24,971 nt of DNA, from the IMG/VR virus record IMGVR_UViG_3300025652_000503, positions 1 to 24,971 of that record, one strand, 5' to 3'. Positions 1-8,027 of this stretch are shown in pieces. A program made the position numbers and the translations under genes. Below the pieces are notes generated by a model, which saw nothing but the letters and a program-made list of their open reading frames with translations, did not search any database and had not been told where the DNA came from. Origin of the DNA: a virus. The stretch's first letter is position 1. The number at the start of each line of letters is the position of its first letter.

Positions 1-1143
1 AAGCTGTTCGACTTGAACATTCAGATTCCAGAAGGAATCGATTTGACTATCAATCAAGGTGGCACTTCGTCTGGAAAGACTTATTGCATCATGCAGGCTC
101 TTTTTATAGTCGGCTACATGAATCCTGGTTCTGTTATCACTGTCATAGGTCAAGACATACCAAACTTAAAAGCTGGAGCAATTAGAGATGCTCAATCGAT
201 ATTTGAGTCGAGTGAGTTCTGCCATCAGATCATATCTCACTACAATAAGAGCGATAGGATTTATCATTTCTTAAATGGATCAATCATTGAGTTCAAGTCC
301 TACGAGAATGAGCAGGACGCAAAATCTGGGAAGCGTGATTTTAGTTTCTTTAATGAGGTGAATGGTATTGATTACGAGGTTTTTGAAGCAATCTATTCAC
401 GTACCAAAGTTCATACTTGGGTTGACTTCAATCCTTCGTCTACTTTCTGGCTCACGGATAGAAGGTTTGAATCTCGTGTGGGCGTTAGAACAATCAAGTC
501 AACGTATGAACACAATCCGTTTCTTGATGAATCGCTTGTCAAAAAGATTCGAGCTTACGAGCCTACTCCGGAGAATATAGAAGCTGGAACTGCAAACGAA
601 TATCGCTGGAAGGTTTACGGTCTTGGTGAATACGCTCCACTAGAAGGTGCTATCTTTAACAGATGGAAGAGAGGAACTTTTGATGAGTCTCTGCCTTATG
701 GCTTTGGATTGGACTGGGGTACACGAGACCCTTTTGCATTGATGAAAGTAGCAATCGACTCAAAGAAGCGAATCATTTACGTCAAACAGATATGCTATCA
801 AGAAGGACTTGCAATGTCTAATATCAAAAAGATAATGGCTCGAAATGTCACTGATGAGTTGGTTGTAGCTGATTCAGCAGATCTTAGAGGACGTATTGAT
901 TTAATGGAAGACGGCTACAATATTTTTCCAGCTCACAAGCAAGGAATTGGTGGCATTGTTTCTCGGATTCGTGCAATCATGGACTACCTCATCATCATTG
1001 AAGACTCCCCTGATTTAGAGCGTGAGTTGATCAATTACGTTTGGATTGATAAGCGTGGAGAAATACCGATTGACAAGTTCAATCATGCTCTCGATGCGAT
1101 TGCTTATTATTTTACACATATTCGTTTACAAGGAAATACTTAA
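1..1143 (+). CDS. terL: Phage terminase large subunit (5' end outside window)
   Basis: This is the ATP-driven DNA-packaging motor and nuclease that fills the prohead through the portal. The reading frame is open from base 1; the first usable codon inside the window is a TTG at 13, giving 376 residues. Counted from that TTG, a Walker A loop GGTSSGKT lies at residues 16-23, a Walker B-like FFNE at 112-115 and a VDFNPSS motif at 137-143. The C-terminal RNase H-like nuclease shows FGLDWG (D234), a VVADSAD strand (D287) and FNHALDA (D361), which fit the three metal-binding acidic positions. Walker A is unusually close to that TTG, so the true start is probably a little upstream of base 1. The portal gene follows after 9 bases, the usual order in head modules. 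The small terminase is not in view. The call is secure; only the start is uncertain. Confidence 0.95.
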   Translation, partial: KLFDLNIQIPEGIDLTINQGGTSSGKTYCIMQALFIVGYMNPGSVITVIGQDIPNLKAGAIRDAQSIFESSEFCHQIISHYNKSDRIYHFLNGSIIEFKSYENEQDAKSGKRDFSFFNEVNGIDYEVFEAIYSRTKVHTWVDFNPSSTFWLTDRRFESRVGVRTIKSTYEHNPFLDESLVKKIRAYEPTPENIEAGTANEYRWKVYGLGEYAPLEGAIFNRWKRGTFDESLPYGFGLDWGTRDPFALMKVAIDSKKRIIYVKQICYQEGLAMSNIKKIMARNVTDELVVADSADLRGRIDLMEDGYNIFPAHKQGIGGIVSRIRAIMDYLIIIEDSPDLERELINYVWIDKRGEIPIDKFNHALDAIAYYFTHIRLQGNT

Positions 1144-1148
1144 TTTTG
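1141..1148 (+). promoter_or_regulatory. Bacteroidetes -7 box TAATTTTG before portal gene
   Basis: This is an exact match to the TAnnTTTG -7 element used by the Bacteroidetes primary sigma factor. It overlaps the terminase stop codon. Four bases (CAAC) separate it from the portal ATG at 1153, so transcription would start on or beside the start codon. No clear TTG -33 element is seen. The identical arrangement recurs before three other genes in the window. Confidence 0.55.
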
Positions 1149-1152
1149 CAAC

Positions 1153-2394
1153 ATGGCCTCATCATTTAGAAGCTTCCTTCGAGGACTTCGACACCCGTCT
1201 AAGCAGTTTCAATCATTTTTCTACGAGATCGGGAAGCCGTTTGAATTCAATCGAGTCTCGAACAGCGAAGCAATCAATCAAGGCTTTCTTTCAAATTCAG
1301 AATTTTTCTCGATAGTCGATAAGATTGCAAAAGATTGTTCTGCTGTTCCTATTCAAGTTCTGCGAAACGATGAAGAAATTGAAGAAGGTGAATTGTATCA
1401 AGCTATTAACTTTCCAAACTCTGAGCAGAGCAGACAACAACTTTGGTATGAGATTTTTGTCTACTTGCTTTCGACTGGAGATTCTTTTATCTGGAGAGAA
1501 AAAGAATCGCTTGGATTTGTTTCCACTTCGATGAAGACTCTTCCTTGCCAGAATGTGGAAGTTGTTAAAAGCAAAGAGGACTCAATCCTTGCTACAGTAG
1601 AGAAATACAAATTTGAATACGGACAAGAAAGAGTCGACATTCTTCCAGAGGAGATGATTCACTTGAGATACTTTGATCCAAGTTCAATAGGAAGAGCATT
1701 GAATGACGGCTTGTCTCCTATGCAAGCTGGAGCTGCTGTCTTGCTTGCTTCGAATAATCTTCAGATTGCAGAAGCTTCAATCTTCGAGAATCGAGGTACA
1801 AGCGCAATCATCTCAGCTGGAAAAGCTGAGATTCCTATGATGCCAAAAGACCAGAAGAATCTTGACAAAGGTTTGAATAATCGAATGGGAGGGGCGCACA
1901 GGACAAACAGTGTTATCACAACCAGCGGTGATATTAAAGTCCATCAGCTTGGAATGTCTTCTTCTGATATGAAGCTCCTTGAAAGCAAGATGGAACACCT
2001 TCGTCAGATTTGTAGATTGTTTGGAACTCCATCAATTCTTTACGGAGATCCTAAAGCAAGCACCTACAACAACATGAAAGAAGCTATGAAAGCTCACTAC
2101 TCTGGAGCTGTTCTCCCCAATGTTGAGCTTCTTTTGAGTACACTCAACAGAACTCTTGTTCGAGAAATCAATGAAAGAAGCACAGCAACTTTCAGCTTGA
2201 AGATTAACAAGAAAGAAATCGAAGCTTTGAATCCATCTCAAGAAGAGATGCACGAACAAATCCGTCAAGACGTACAAAAGAGAATCTTGACTCCGAATGA
2301 AGCTCGTGAAATGATTTACAATCTTGAAGAAATTGAAGGAGGAGATCAGTTGAATCCAGTCAAAATATCAAATTCGAATACCGATGGAAATTAA
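1153..2394 (+). CDS. HK97-type portal protein
   Basis: This is the dodecameric ring at the capsid vertex through which DNA enters and leaves and onto which connectors dock. The 413 residues are the usual size for the HK97 portal family. Recognisable stretches are the N-terminal region with an SNSEFFSIVDKIAKD helix and a SAVPIQVLR strand, the GLSPMQAGAA helix, the IFENRGTSAI segment, and the late RLFGTPSILYGDP and STYNNMKEA motifs typical of this family. The start is ATG at 1153, just after a TAATTTTG box. It overlaps the protease start by 11 bases. Its place between terminase and protease is the classic order. Family assignment is by motif reading and gene order. Confidence 0.93.
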   Translation: MASSFRSFLRGLRHPSKQFQSFFYEIGKPFEFNRVSNSEAINQGFLSNSEFFSIVDKIAKDCSAVPIQVLRNDEEIEEGELYQAINFPNSEQSRQQLWYEIFVYLLSTGDSFIWREKESLGFVSTSMKTLPCQNVEVVKSKEDSILATVEKYKFEYGQERVDILPEEMIHLRYFDPSSIGRALNDGLSPMQAGAAVLLASNNLQIAEASIFENRGTSAIISAGKAEIPMMPKDQKNLDKGLNNRMGGAHRTNSVITTSGDIKVHQLGMSSSDMKLLESKMEHLRQICRLFGTPSILYGDPKASTYNNMKEAMKAHYSGAVLPNVELLLSTLNRTLVREINERSTATFSLKINKKEIEALNPSQEEMHEQIRQDVQKRILTPNEAREMIYNLEEIEGGDQLNPVKISNSNTDGN

Positions 2395-3184
2395 GAAAAC
2401 AGAAAACCAATACAAAGAGAAGACTCTTTCAGCTGCTCTAGGTATGGAGTTGAAAGCTGAAGGCGATAGCCGTTCGGTGAAAGGATATTTCTCTGCCTTC
2501 AACGTGATCGATTCAGATGGAGACATGATCATGCCTGGAGCTTTTTCCAAATCTATCAATGATCGTGGCCCGCTAAGTTCTGGAAATCGAAAGATTGCTC
2601 ATCTTGCTTTTCACGATACCCGCAGACCAGTTGGAACGATTACAGAGCTGAAAGAAGATGAGAAAGGCTTGTACTTCGAATCAACTATCGGAACTCACAC
2701 AGAAGGCGAAAACGCTTGGAAAATGTATAAAGAAGGCGTAATTCGAGAGCACTCGATTGGATTTCGCTACTTGTGGGACAAAGCGGAGTTCGTTTCAGTA
2801 GAAGAAGAAAAGATCGACGCTCTTCTTGCTGCTTATCCTGGCAGTGATGTTGAAGCAGTCAAAACTCATGGAGGCTACTACAAACTGAATGAGGTGAAAC
2901 TCTATGAAGGTTCTTTTGTAACCTTCGGAGCGAATCCAGAGACTCCAAACGAAACAAAATCTGAAGAGGAAATCAAGCAACTTTTAGAAGAGCTTGAAGA
3001 GAAATCAAACCTCTTTTTATCAGATTTGAAAAAAATAACTAGCGCAGATCCTGTGAAAGAACAAGAATTTTTGCAACTTTTGCACAGTTATAAGTCACTT
3101 GCACTTCAAAAGCCGTCTGTAAAAGACACTCGAAAAGAGGAAGCCGACGAACCGAAATCAACATTTTTATCATTCATTAAATAA
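2384..3184 (+). CDS. HK97-type prohead protease (S78 family)
   Basis: This serine protease is packaged in the prohead; it cleaves the scaffold-like N-terminus of the capsid protein and then itself. It has 266 residues. The N-terminal fold is visible as VKGYFSAFNVIDSDGD with MIMPGAF. The likely catalytic triad is H77 in AFHDTRRPVG, S124 in REHSIGF and E175 in KLYEGSFVTFGANP; the last segment, with its acidic residue followed by GANP, is a strong S78 hallmark. A charged C-terminal tail (about 190-266) is probably the self-processed scaffold-interaction part. It overlaps the portal by 11 bases and ends 11 bases before the capsid gene. Confidence 0.93.
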   Translation: MEIKKTENQYKEKTLSAALGMELKAEGDSRSVKGYFSAFNVIDSDGDMIMPGAFSKSINDRGPLSSGNRKIAHLAFHDTRRPVGTITELKEDEKGLYFESTIGTHTEGENAWKMYKEGVIREHSIGFRYLWDKAEFVSVEEEKIDALLAAYPGSDVEAVKTHGGYYKLNEVKLYEGSFVTFGANPETPNETKSEEEIKQLLEELEEKSNLFLSDLKKITSADPVKEQEFLQLLHSYKSLALQKPSVKDTRKEEADEPKSTFLSFIK

Positions 3185-3195
3185 TTTTTTCAATC

Positions 3196-4446
3196 GTGAA
3201 AAAGAAATTCGAAACTTTCCTAACGGAAAAAGGAATCACTTCTGAGGAGTTCGGTAAAAAGTCGGCTGACGAACAGTCTGAACTTTGGGCTGACTTCATC
3301 GAAGTGCAAATCAAAGCTCAAACCGAGCTTGTAGAAAAAAAAGCCTCAAAAGAGGAGATTGCAGAACTCATCCGTGAAAAAGATGAAGCTCGTGCTGAAG
3401 AGATGAAAGCCATCAAATCAGCAATGAAGGAGCAAGGTGAAGCAATGAGGTCAATGAGCTTGAAGCTAGTTTCTTCAGAAGGTTCATCAAAAAGCCCAAT
3501 CGAAGTTGCTATCAATGAGAAAGCAGAATCTTTCAAGAAAGAGATTGGCGAGAAGCGTGGAAGCGTTGAGTTCAACATCAAAGCAAATGTTACTGCTGCG
3601 AGTGTTGTAAGCAGCACAGATGCTCTTCGACTCAACTCAATCGGTCAGCTTGGTCATGTGAAGCTTTCAGTCAAAGACGTATTTGGAACTGTTCCAGTAG
3701 GCTCAGAGTCTAATGGCGTTGTTCGATACTCTGACTGGACTGAAGGCTCTATCGTTCGAGCGGCTGCTGCCGTTGCTGAAGGAGCTGCATTTCCAGAATC
3801 AACTGCTGTCTGGACTGAGTATTCTTTGAGTCTTGCTAAGATTGGAGATACTATTCCAATCACTGAAGAAACTCTTTACGATCGAGGCCGTTTTGCTCGC
3901 GAGTTGAGCAACTTCTTGACTACCAACATCGCACTTGTAGAGAATACCACCTATGTAACAGCCTTGAAAGCTGCTGCTCCTGCTTTCACTCCACCTTCTG
4001 CTGGTATCAGCAATCCATCGAACTACGATCTTTTAGTTAAAATGCGTGAGATCATCATGCAGAGCTACGGATCGAAGTACAATCCGGATTTCGCTATCAT
4101 GCACATTTCAGACATCACTGACATGGGCTTGACTAAAGATGCCAATGATAATTACGTTATGCCTCCATTCGTTGATGGAAACGGTAATGTTGTTATGGGT
4201 ATGCGAGTCATTGAAGATGGTGATATGGCTGCCAATACTTGTGTGATTGGAGACTCTCGATATGGTAAGATTTACGAAATCGAAGGAACTACAATCGTCA
4301 CTGGCTATGTTGGTGATGACTTCAAAGAGGACTTGATCACGTTGAAAGGAAAGCGAAGAGGTTCTTTGCTTATCCGTGAAGCTGACAAGACTGGTTTCTT
4401 GGAGTGCACTTCAATCTCTGCTGCTCTTGTAACTTTAGCAACATAA
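3196..4446 (+). CDS. HK97-fold major capsid protein with N-terminal scaffold (delta) domain
   Basis: This is the shell-forming protein of the head, 416 residues, starting at a GTG. Residues 1 to about 115 are highly charged and helical (coiled coil rich in E, K and A), matching the delta domain that acts as an internal scaffold and is removed by the protease encoded just upstream. The rest reads as the HK97 fold: a loop with SESNGVVRYSDWTEG and AAAVAEGAAFPEST, then KIGDTIPITEETLYD (spine-helix entry), a P-domain with NPDFAIMHISDITDM, and the late VIGDSRYGKIYEI and GFLECT strands. The cleavage point probably lies near residues 115-125 but cannot be fixed from sequence. A TAATTTTT stretch upstream is an imperfect promoter box with the wrong spacing. 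Confidence 0.95.
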   Translation: MKKKFETFLTEKGITSEEFGKKSADEQSELWADFIEVQIKAQTELVEKKASKEEIAELIREKDEARAEEMKAIKSAMKEQGEAMRSMSLKLVSSEGSSKSPIEVAINEKAESFKKEIGEKRGSVEFNIKANVTAASVVSSTDALRLNSIGQLGHVKLSVKDVFGTVPVGSESNGVVRYSDWTEGSIVRAAAAVAEGAAFPESTAVWTEYSLSLAKIGDTIPITEETLYDRGRFARELSNFLTTNIALVENTTYVTALKAAAPAFTPPSAGISNPSNYDLLVKMREIIMQSYGSKYNPDFAIMHISDITDMGLTKDANDNYVMPPFVDGNGNVVMGMRVIEDGDMAANTCVIGDSRYGKIYEIEGTTIVTGYVGDDFKEDLITLKGKRRGSLLIREADKTGFLECTSISAALVTLAT

Positions 4447-4447
4447 G

Positions 4448-4642
4448 ATGGCGAAGCGAAATAAGCGAGTGATTCAATTCACCACGGATTTCGCAACACG
4501 AAAGAAGGATGAGAAATTGGAAGTGAGTTCATCGCTCGCTTCCAAACTTATCCATCGAGACAAAGTTGCGAAGTATGCTGATGAAGCTTCAAAAGAAGCT
4601 CCAAAAGCGAAAGCAAAATCTAAAGCGAAAGCTGAAGATTAG
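4448..4642 (+). CDS. Small basic protein following capsid gene, function unknown
   Basis: The gene encodes 64 residues, starts one base after the capsid stop, and is the last gene before a strong terminator, so it is co-transcribed with the head genes. The first 45 residues are mixed and could fold (KRVIQFTTDFATRKKDEKLEV). The last 20 or so are a low-complexity Lys/Ala tail (KAPKAKAKSKAKAED-like) with no structure expected. A minor head protein, decoration protein or nucleic-acid-contacting connector would fit the position, but nothing identifies a family. Coding is credible because the frame, spacing and GCT/AAA codon style match its neighbours. Confidence 0.75.
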   Translation: MAKRNKRVIQFTTDFATRKKDEKLEVSSSLASKLIHRDKVAKYADEASKEAPKAKAKSKAKAED

Positions 4643-4672
4643 TATTTTCAGATTCAGGTTTAGTTCGAAAAG

Positions 4673-4700
4673 GCTCAAGATAATCTCTTGAGCTTTTTTT
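4673..4700 (+). terminator. Rho-independent terminator closing the head module
   Basis: A perfect 8-bp stem, GCTCAAGA (4673-4680) with TCTTGAGC (4686-4693), closes a 5-base loop and is followed by seven T residues (4694-4700). It lies 30 bases after the stop of the small basic gene and only four bases before the next promoter box, so it separates the head transcript from the connector/tail transcript. Confidence 0.85.
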
Positions 4701-4703
4701 GTT

Positions 4704-4711
4704 TAATTTTG
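4704..4711 (+). promoter_or_regulatory. Bacteroidetes -7 box TAATTTTG before connector gene
   Basis: This is an exact TAnnTTTG match directly after the terminator T-run, followed by TTCC and then the ATG at 4716. The placement after a terminator supports real promoter function: without it the downstream module would be cut off. A TTG at 4688-4690 inside the terminator stem is closer than usual for a -33 element. Confidence 0.65.
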
Positions 4712-4715
4712 TTCC

Positions 4716-5228
4716 ATGGCGCAAATACTATCAACGACAGACTTCTTGAATGGAGATCTAAAATTAGCACAAGATCAAAACACGAAAGCTGCCATCGCTT
4801 CAATACTTTCTGCAGAGAAAGAGATTCACTATTTGAAGCAAATATTCGGCTCAACACTTGGACAAGCTTTGATTGATGATCTTGCTGGAGATCCGCTCGT
4901 ACCTGTTTCAGCTAAGTGGCTTGATATTTTCACTCCTTTCGACTTCGATAAGAATAGCCAGAATTGGTACTGCGAAGGAATTAAGAGAGCTTTGATGTAT
5001 CTCTTTTATCTTGAAGTCACAACTGGACAATCTGTTCGTAATTTCTCTTCAGGTAATCATGGAGTCAATCAATCAGCAGTCTCAGCTCAAGGTATCAACA
5101 AGCTTGAAATCGTTTTATACAATCGAGGAGTTGAAGCGATTAGCTTGCTTCAGGCTTTTGTTTTGTCTGACGCTGCTACTTATCCAGATTTTAAAGGAAT
5201 AGAGTTCGAATATCAAAGTCCAATTTAA
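4716..5228 (+). CDS. Putative head-tail connector (adaptor) protein
   Basis: The protein has 170 residues and no recognisable catalytic motif. It is predominantly helical in pattern, with an early EKEIHYLKQIFGSTLGQALIDDL segment, a central W-rich stretch (AKWLDIF and NWYCEGIKRALMYLFYLEV) and a C-terminal helix RGVEAISLLQAFVL. A small helical protein of this size directly after the capsid block is the expected place and shape for the ring that binds the portal (gp6/gp15-type adaptor). The gene starts with its own leaderless-type promoter and ends one base before the long neck/fibre gene. Function is inferred from position and fold style, not from a family match. Confidence 0.6.
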   Translation: MAQILSTTDFLNGDLKLAQDQNTKAAIASILSAEKEIHYLKQIFGSTLGQALIDDLAGDPLVPVSAKWLDIFTPFDFDKNSQNWYCEGIKRALMYLFYLEVTTGQSVRNFSSGNHGVNQSAVSAQGINKLEIVLYNRGVEAISLLQAFVLSDAATYPDFKGIEFEYQSPI

Positions 5229-5229
5229 T

Positions 5230-7773
5230 ATGCTACAAGTATCAACATTGCTTCGAGAAGTTATTGCTTCAATGTCAGTGACTTTGAAAATTGATTCAGT
5301 TGAAGCTTCTGGCTCAAACTGGAAAGTATATTGTTCCAACACTCAATATTTAAACACGCTCTCTGAGCTTGAAATTGGTAGCGTTCAATATGTTGTTGAA
5401 AGCTTTGTTCAAGATGAATATTTGATTCTTGAAGGAGCAGTCGAACCGACTCCAGGTATTTTCGCTCTACGGAATCCGACTTTCAAGCATGGCAAGTATC
5501 AAGCTGTTCTGACAGAGCTTTCAGATCCGCAAGACTTGGACATCATGCCTTTGATTTGGATGCTTGAAAATCAGCAGCGCACACGGCCTTCAGAGCTTGA
5601 TAGCAAAATCGAAAGCGAAGGTCAAGTCAGACTTTTCTTTGCAAATACAGATGACTGGTCGAGAGACACAGAACAGATGTATGAAGAAATCTTGAATCCG
5701 GTTCTGACTCTTGTCAATTTGTTTCTTGTAGAGCTTGAAGCGAATAAAAGAACTGGTGATTTTGGTGTGATCGAAACTACAAATCATGCGAAGTTGACTA
5801 TCGGAGGCGGAGACTTAGGAAGTACTGAAGCTCAAGGAATCTTTCAGAGAACGCTTTCAGGAATAGAGGTGACTATCAATCTTCCTATCATGGTTGACTT
5901 TGATTGCTCTGATACTGCTTCAACTCGCGTATGTCCTCAAGTATCTATCTTAGACGCTAATGGTAATATAATTACAATGGTTGACGCAGGCTCTTCTTAC
6001 ACTGTTAGCGGTGGAGGCGGTAGTGGCTTTGTTGAGAACTCAGATTCAAGCTATACTAATACAGTGGCAAGTGGTGCTACTTTAGTGCTGCCTGATATTA
6101 CAGTTACAGATTCAGATGGTTCAACTTCTTCTGTGCCTAGTGTCCAAAACGTACTTTGTACGCCTTCAGCAGACGCTACAGTAGAAAATAGTGACAGTAG
6201 TTACACGAACACTGTAGCAAGTGGAGCTACTTTAGTCTTGCCTGATATTACAGTTACAGATTCAGATGGTTCAACTTCTTCTGTACCTAGTGTCCAAAAC
6301 GTACTTTGTACGCCTTCAGCAGACGCTACAGTAGAAAATAGTGACAGTAGTTACACGAATACTGTTGCAAGTGGTGGAACGCTTACGCTTCCTGACATCA
6401 CAGTTACAGACAGCGATGGGAGCACGTTCACTCAGGCTTCTGTTGTGAATGTAGTTTGTAGTTTAGCGGCAGATGGTACGGTGAATGTAAATAGTGTATT
6501 TTTTGACAATGTAACTTCAGGCGGAACCTTAAACATCGAGGTAAGACAATCGAGTGGAAGCACATTAATAGGTTCAAAACAAGGTGCACATTTTAGGATA
6601 CCTGACAGCGTCATTACTTTAGACAATACGGACGGGTCTACATTATCTACCACAAACGTCTTAGCAACTGATGCGTCGACTATTACTGCTCCGGATGCTA
6701 CTGCTGTAATTAAAAACACTTTAAATGCAGTTCTTAGGTCAGAGTTAGTTCCTAGCAATGTGAGCGAGGATATTATCATTGGCGATGCAACCATTAACAT
6801 TAACCAGAGCGATGGAACTTTAATTGCAAGCGCAACTGTAACAGCAGAGGGTTCAGGAGTTTATAATGTCGCTGATTCAACTGTCAATGTGGTTAATACT
6901 CTTGGCACAGTTTTATCAAGTAACTCAGTAAAAGCCACAGTTACTGACACAGTTCTAGCACCTGATGCAAATGTCGAAAACTCAGACAACAGTTACACTA
7001 ACACAGTTGAAAGTGCTGGCACGCTTACGCTTTCTGATATTACGGTGACATATCCAAGTGGGGCAACCGAGGCATTCCCCGCAGCGATAAACATCACAGC
7101 AAGTGCCGATGTAAGCGATGAGATATTTTTAGAAGCGGATTCGGTTGTAGAAAGTGGGGGTGCGGTAAGTGTAATGACTGACCAAGGCGGAAAGAATAAC
7201 AACGCGAACCAACATGTAGGCTCAACACAGCCAAGCCTTGTCGCTTCGGATGCGTCATACAATAATCAACCTGTGGTCGTTTTTGCGGCTGACCAAATGT
7301 ATTTTGATAGACCATTCGCAGCACACCTGAAAGATGGGTTTTCGTTTTTCTTTGTTGGGCGGGTTGATACAGTGGCGAGATTCGATTGGCTTGGCAGTAA
7401 ATACGGGAACACCGTTTGCTCGCTTGGTGGCTTTGAGGACTTAGGATACACGAGGATTCGAACAAAAGAACTAAGCGCATCGACTAACACCACTCAGAAC
7501 ACAGCGACAAATTTAGATACAGACGGTATTTGGACTCTAATAGGTACGGGCGCGTCTACGAACTTATACTTAAATGGAGTTTTGGTAATTAGCGCAAGCC
7601 AACACCAAGAAAATGGTTCTTTCGGTTGGTTGGGGGCGTTGTCAACTCAATTAAGAAGTAGGGGGCGATTTGGTACAATGACTTTTAGAAACGGCTACGA
7701 CCTGACACAGATAAACGCAAGAGGGTCAGCCTTCGGGACAAAGTACGGATTCACTTGGACAACAATAGTATGA
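5230..7773 (+). CDS. Neck/connector-like protein with tandem fibre repeats and lectin-like C-terminus
   Basis: This 847-residue mosaic protein has three parts. Residues 1 to about 262 look like a conserved neck or head-tail joining domain (LWKVYCSN-like strands, then MPLIWMLENQQRTRPSELDS and VEVTINLPIMVDFDC-like motifs) and end in a glycine linker GGGGSG. Residues 268-417 are three tandem 50-residue repeats of the form NSDSSYTNTVxSG..LPDITVTDSDGST. Diverged copies follow, and one clear late copy starts near 582, giving a beta-rich stalk. Residues from about 632 to 847 resemble a LamG/concanavalin-like sandwich (an FLEADSVV opening, D/G/N-rich turns, VVFAADQMYF, SFFFVGRV, LYLNGVLV). The likely role is a virion appendage near the neck or tail that may bind surface glycans. 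Codon use shifts from CTT-rich to TTA-rich part-way through, suggesting the distal part was acquired. It is in-frame and intact. Confidence 0.7.
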   Translation: MLQVSTLLREVIASMSVTLKIDSVEASGSNWKVYCSNTQYLNTLSELEIGSVQYVVESFVQDEYLILEGAVEPTPGIFALRNPTFKHGKYQAVLTELSDPQDLDIMPLIWMLENQQRTRPSELDSKIESEGQVRLFFANTDDWSRDTEQMYEEILNPVLTLVNLFLVELEANKRTGDFGVIETTNHAKLTIGGGDLGSTEAQGIFQRTLSGIEVTINLPIMVDFDCSDTASTRVCPQVSILDANGNIITMVDAGSSYTVSGGGGSGFVENSDSSYTNTVASGATLVLPDITVTDSDGSTSSVPSVQNVLCTPSADATVENSDSSYTNTVASGATLVLPDITVTDSDGSTSSVPSVQNVLCTPSADATVENSDSSYTNTVASGGTLTLPDITVTDSDGSTFTQASVVNVVCSLAADGTVNVNSVFFDNVTSGGTLNIEVRQSSGSTLIGSKQGAHFRIPDSVITLDNTDGSTLSTTNVLATDASTITAPDATAVIKNTLNAVLRSELVPSNVSEDIIIGDATININQSDGTLIASATVTAEGSGVYNVADSTVNVVNTLGTVLSSNSVKATVTDTVLAPDANVENSDNSYTNTVESAGTLTLSDITVTYPSGATEAFPAAINITASADVSDEIFLEADSVVESGGAVSVMTDQGGKNNNANQHVGSTQPSLVASDASYNNQPVVVFAADQMYFDRPFAAHLKDGFSFFFVGRVDTVARFDWLGSKYGNTVCSLGGFEDLGYTRIRTKELSASTNTTQNTATNLDTDGIWTLIGTGASTNLYLNGVLVISASQHQENGSFGWLGALSTQLRSRGRFGTMTFRNGYDLTQINARGSAFGTKYGFTWTTIV
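6031..6480 (+). repeat. Three tandem 150-bp coding repeats (fibre stalk)
   Basis: Units run at 6031-6180, 6181-6330 and 6331-6480, each encoding 50 residues. Units 1 and 2 are nearly identical over their last two thirds and into the start of the next unit, indicating recent duplication or conversion. Unit 3 keeps the protein pattern but differs more in DNA. A further diverged copy begins near 6973. Confidence 0.92.
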
Positions 7774-8000
7774 TAGTATTCGAGACATTAGACTTTCAGG
7801 CAGACATCGACAAAATAGACCAATTTCTGTTTGGTCGGATTAACCAAGACACTTGGCAGACAGAGCCGATAGAATTTGAGGGCAAAAGCTACATAAAGCA
7901 CAAGCCTATTCTGGACGAATGGAAAGCAGTCAACACAACTGAAATAGAATTGCCACCAATAGAAATAGAAGATCTCACAGATGATGAAGAAAATGCTTAA
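7770..8000 (+). CDS. Small acidic protein coupled to the fibre gene, unknown
   Basis: The gene encodes 76 residues if it starts at ATG 7770, which overlaps the TGA of the fibre gene as ATGA. A TTG at 7755 is possible but less likely. The protein is acidic, particularly at its end (IELPPIEIEDLTDDEENA), with an aromatic central part (DQFLFGRINQDTWQTEPIEFEGKSY split over two turns). Its tight coupling to the lectin-like fibre gene suggests a partner such as a fibre chaperone, cap or accessory tail protein. No family is recognised. The end of the gene contains the promoter box for the major tail gene. Confidence 0.65.
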   Translation: MIVFETLDFQADIDKIDQFLFGRINQDTWQTEPIEFEGKSYIKHKPILDEWKAVNTTEIELPPIEIEDLTDDEENA

Positions 8001-8005
8001 ATTTG
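7998..8005 (+). promoter_or_regulatory. Bacteroidetes -7 box TAAATTTG before major tail gene
   Basis: This is an exact TAnnTTTG match overlapping the preceding stop codon. The ATG lies at 8028, so the transcript would have a short A-rich leader of roughly 18-20 bases, unlike the four leaderless-type sites. A dedicated promoter makes sense for an abundant tail-tube protein. Confidence 0.55.
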
Positions 8006-8027
8006 TAAAAATCTAAAATCAATCTCA

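Noticed and set aside
3182-3195. TAATTTTT stretch before the capsid GTG as a fifth leaderless promoter
   Set aside because: It lacks the final G of TAnnTTTG, the spacing to the start differs, and the start is GTG; an AT-rich gap explains it.
3318-3635. 105-residue reverse-strand frame in the capsid gene
   Set aside because: It is antisense to the charged delta domain; its composition mirrors Glu/Lys/Ala codons and no start signal is seen.
6031-6480. CRISPR-like array in the 150-bp repeats
   Set aside because: Repeats are whole coding units in one long open frame with no separate unique spacers.
7094-7480. 128-residue reverse-strand frame in the lectin-like part of the fibre gene
   Set aside because: It has no recognisable domain and no overlap logic with neighbours, while the forward frame continues the fibre protein in frame.
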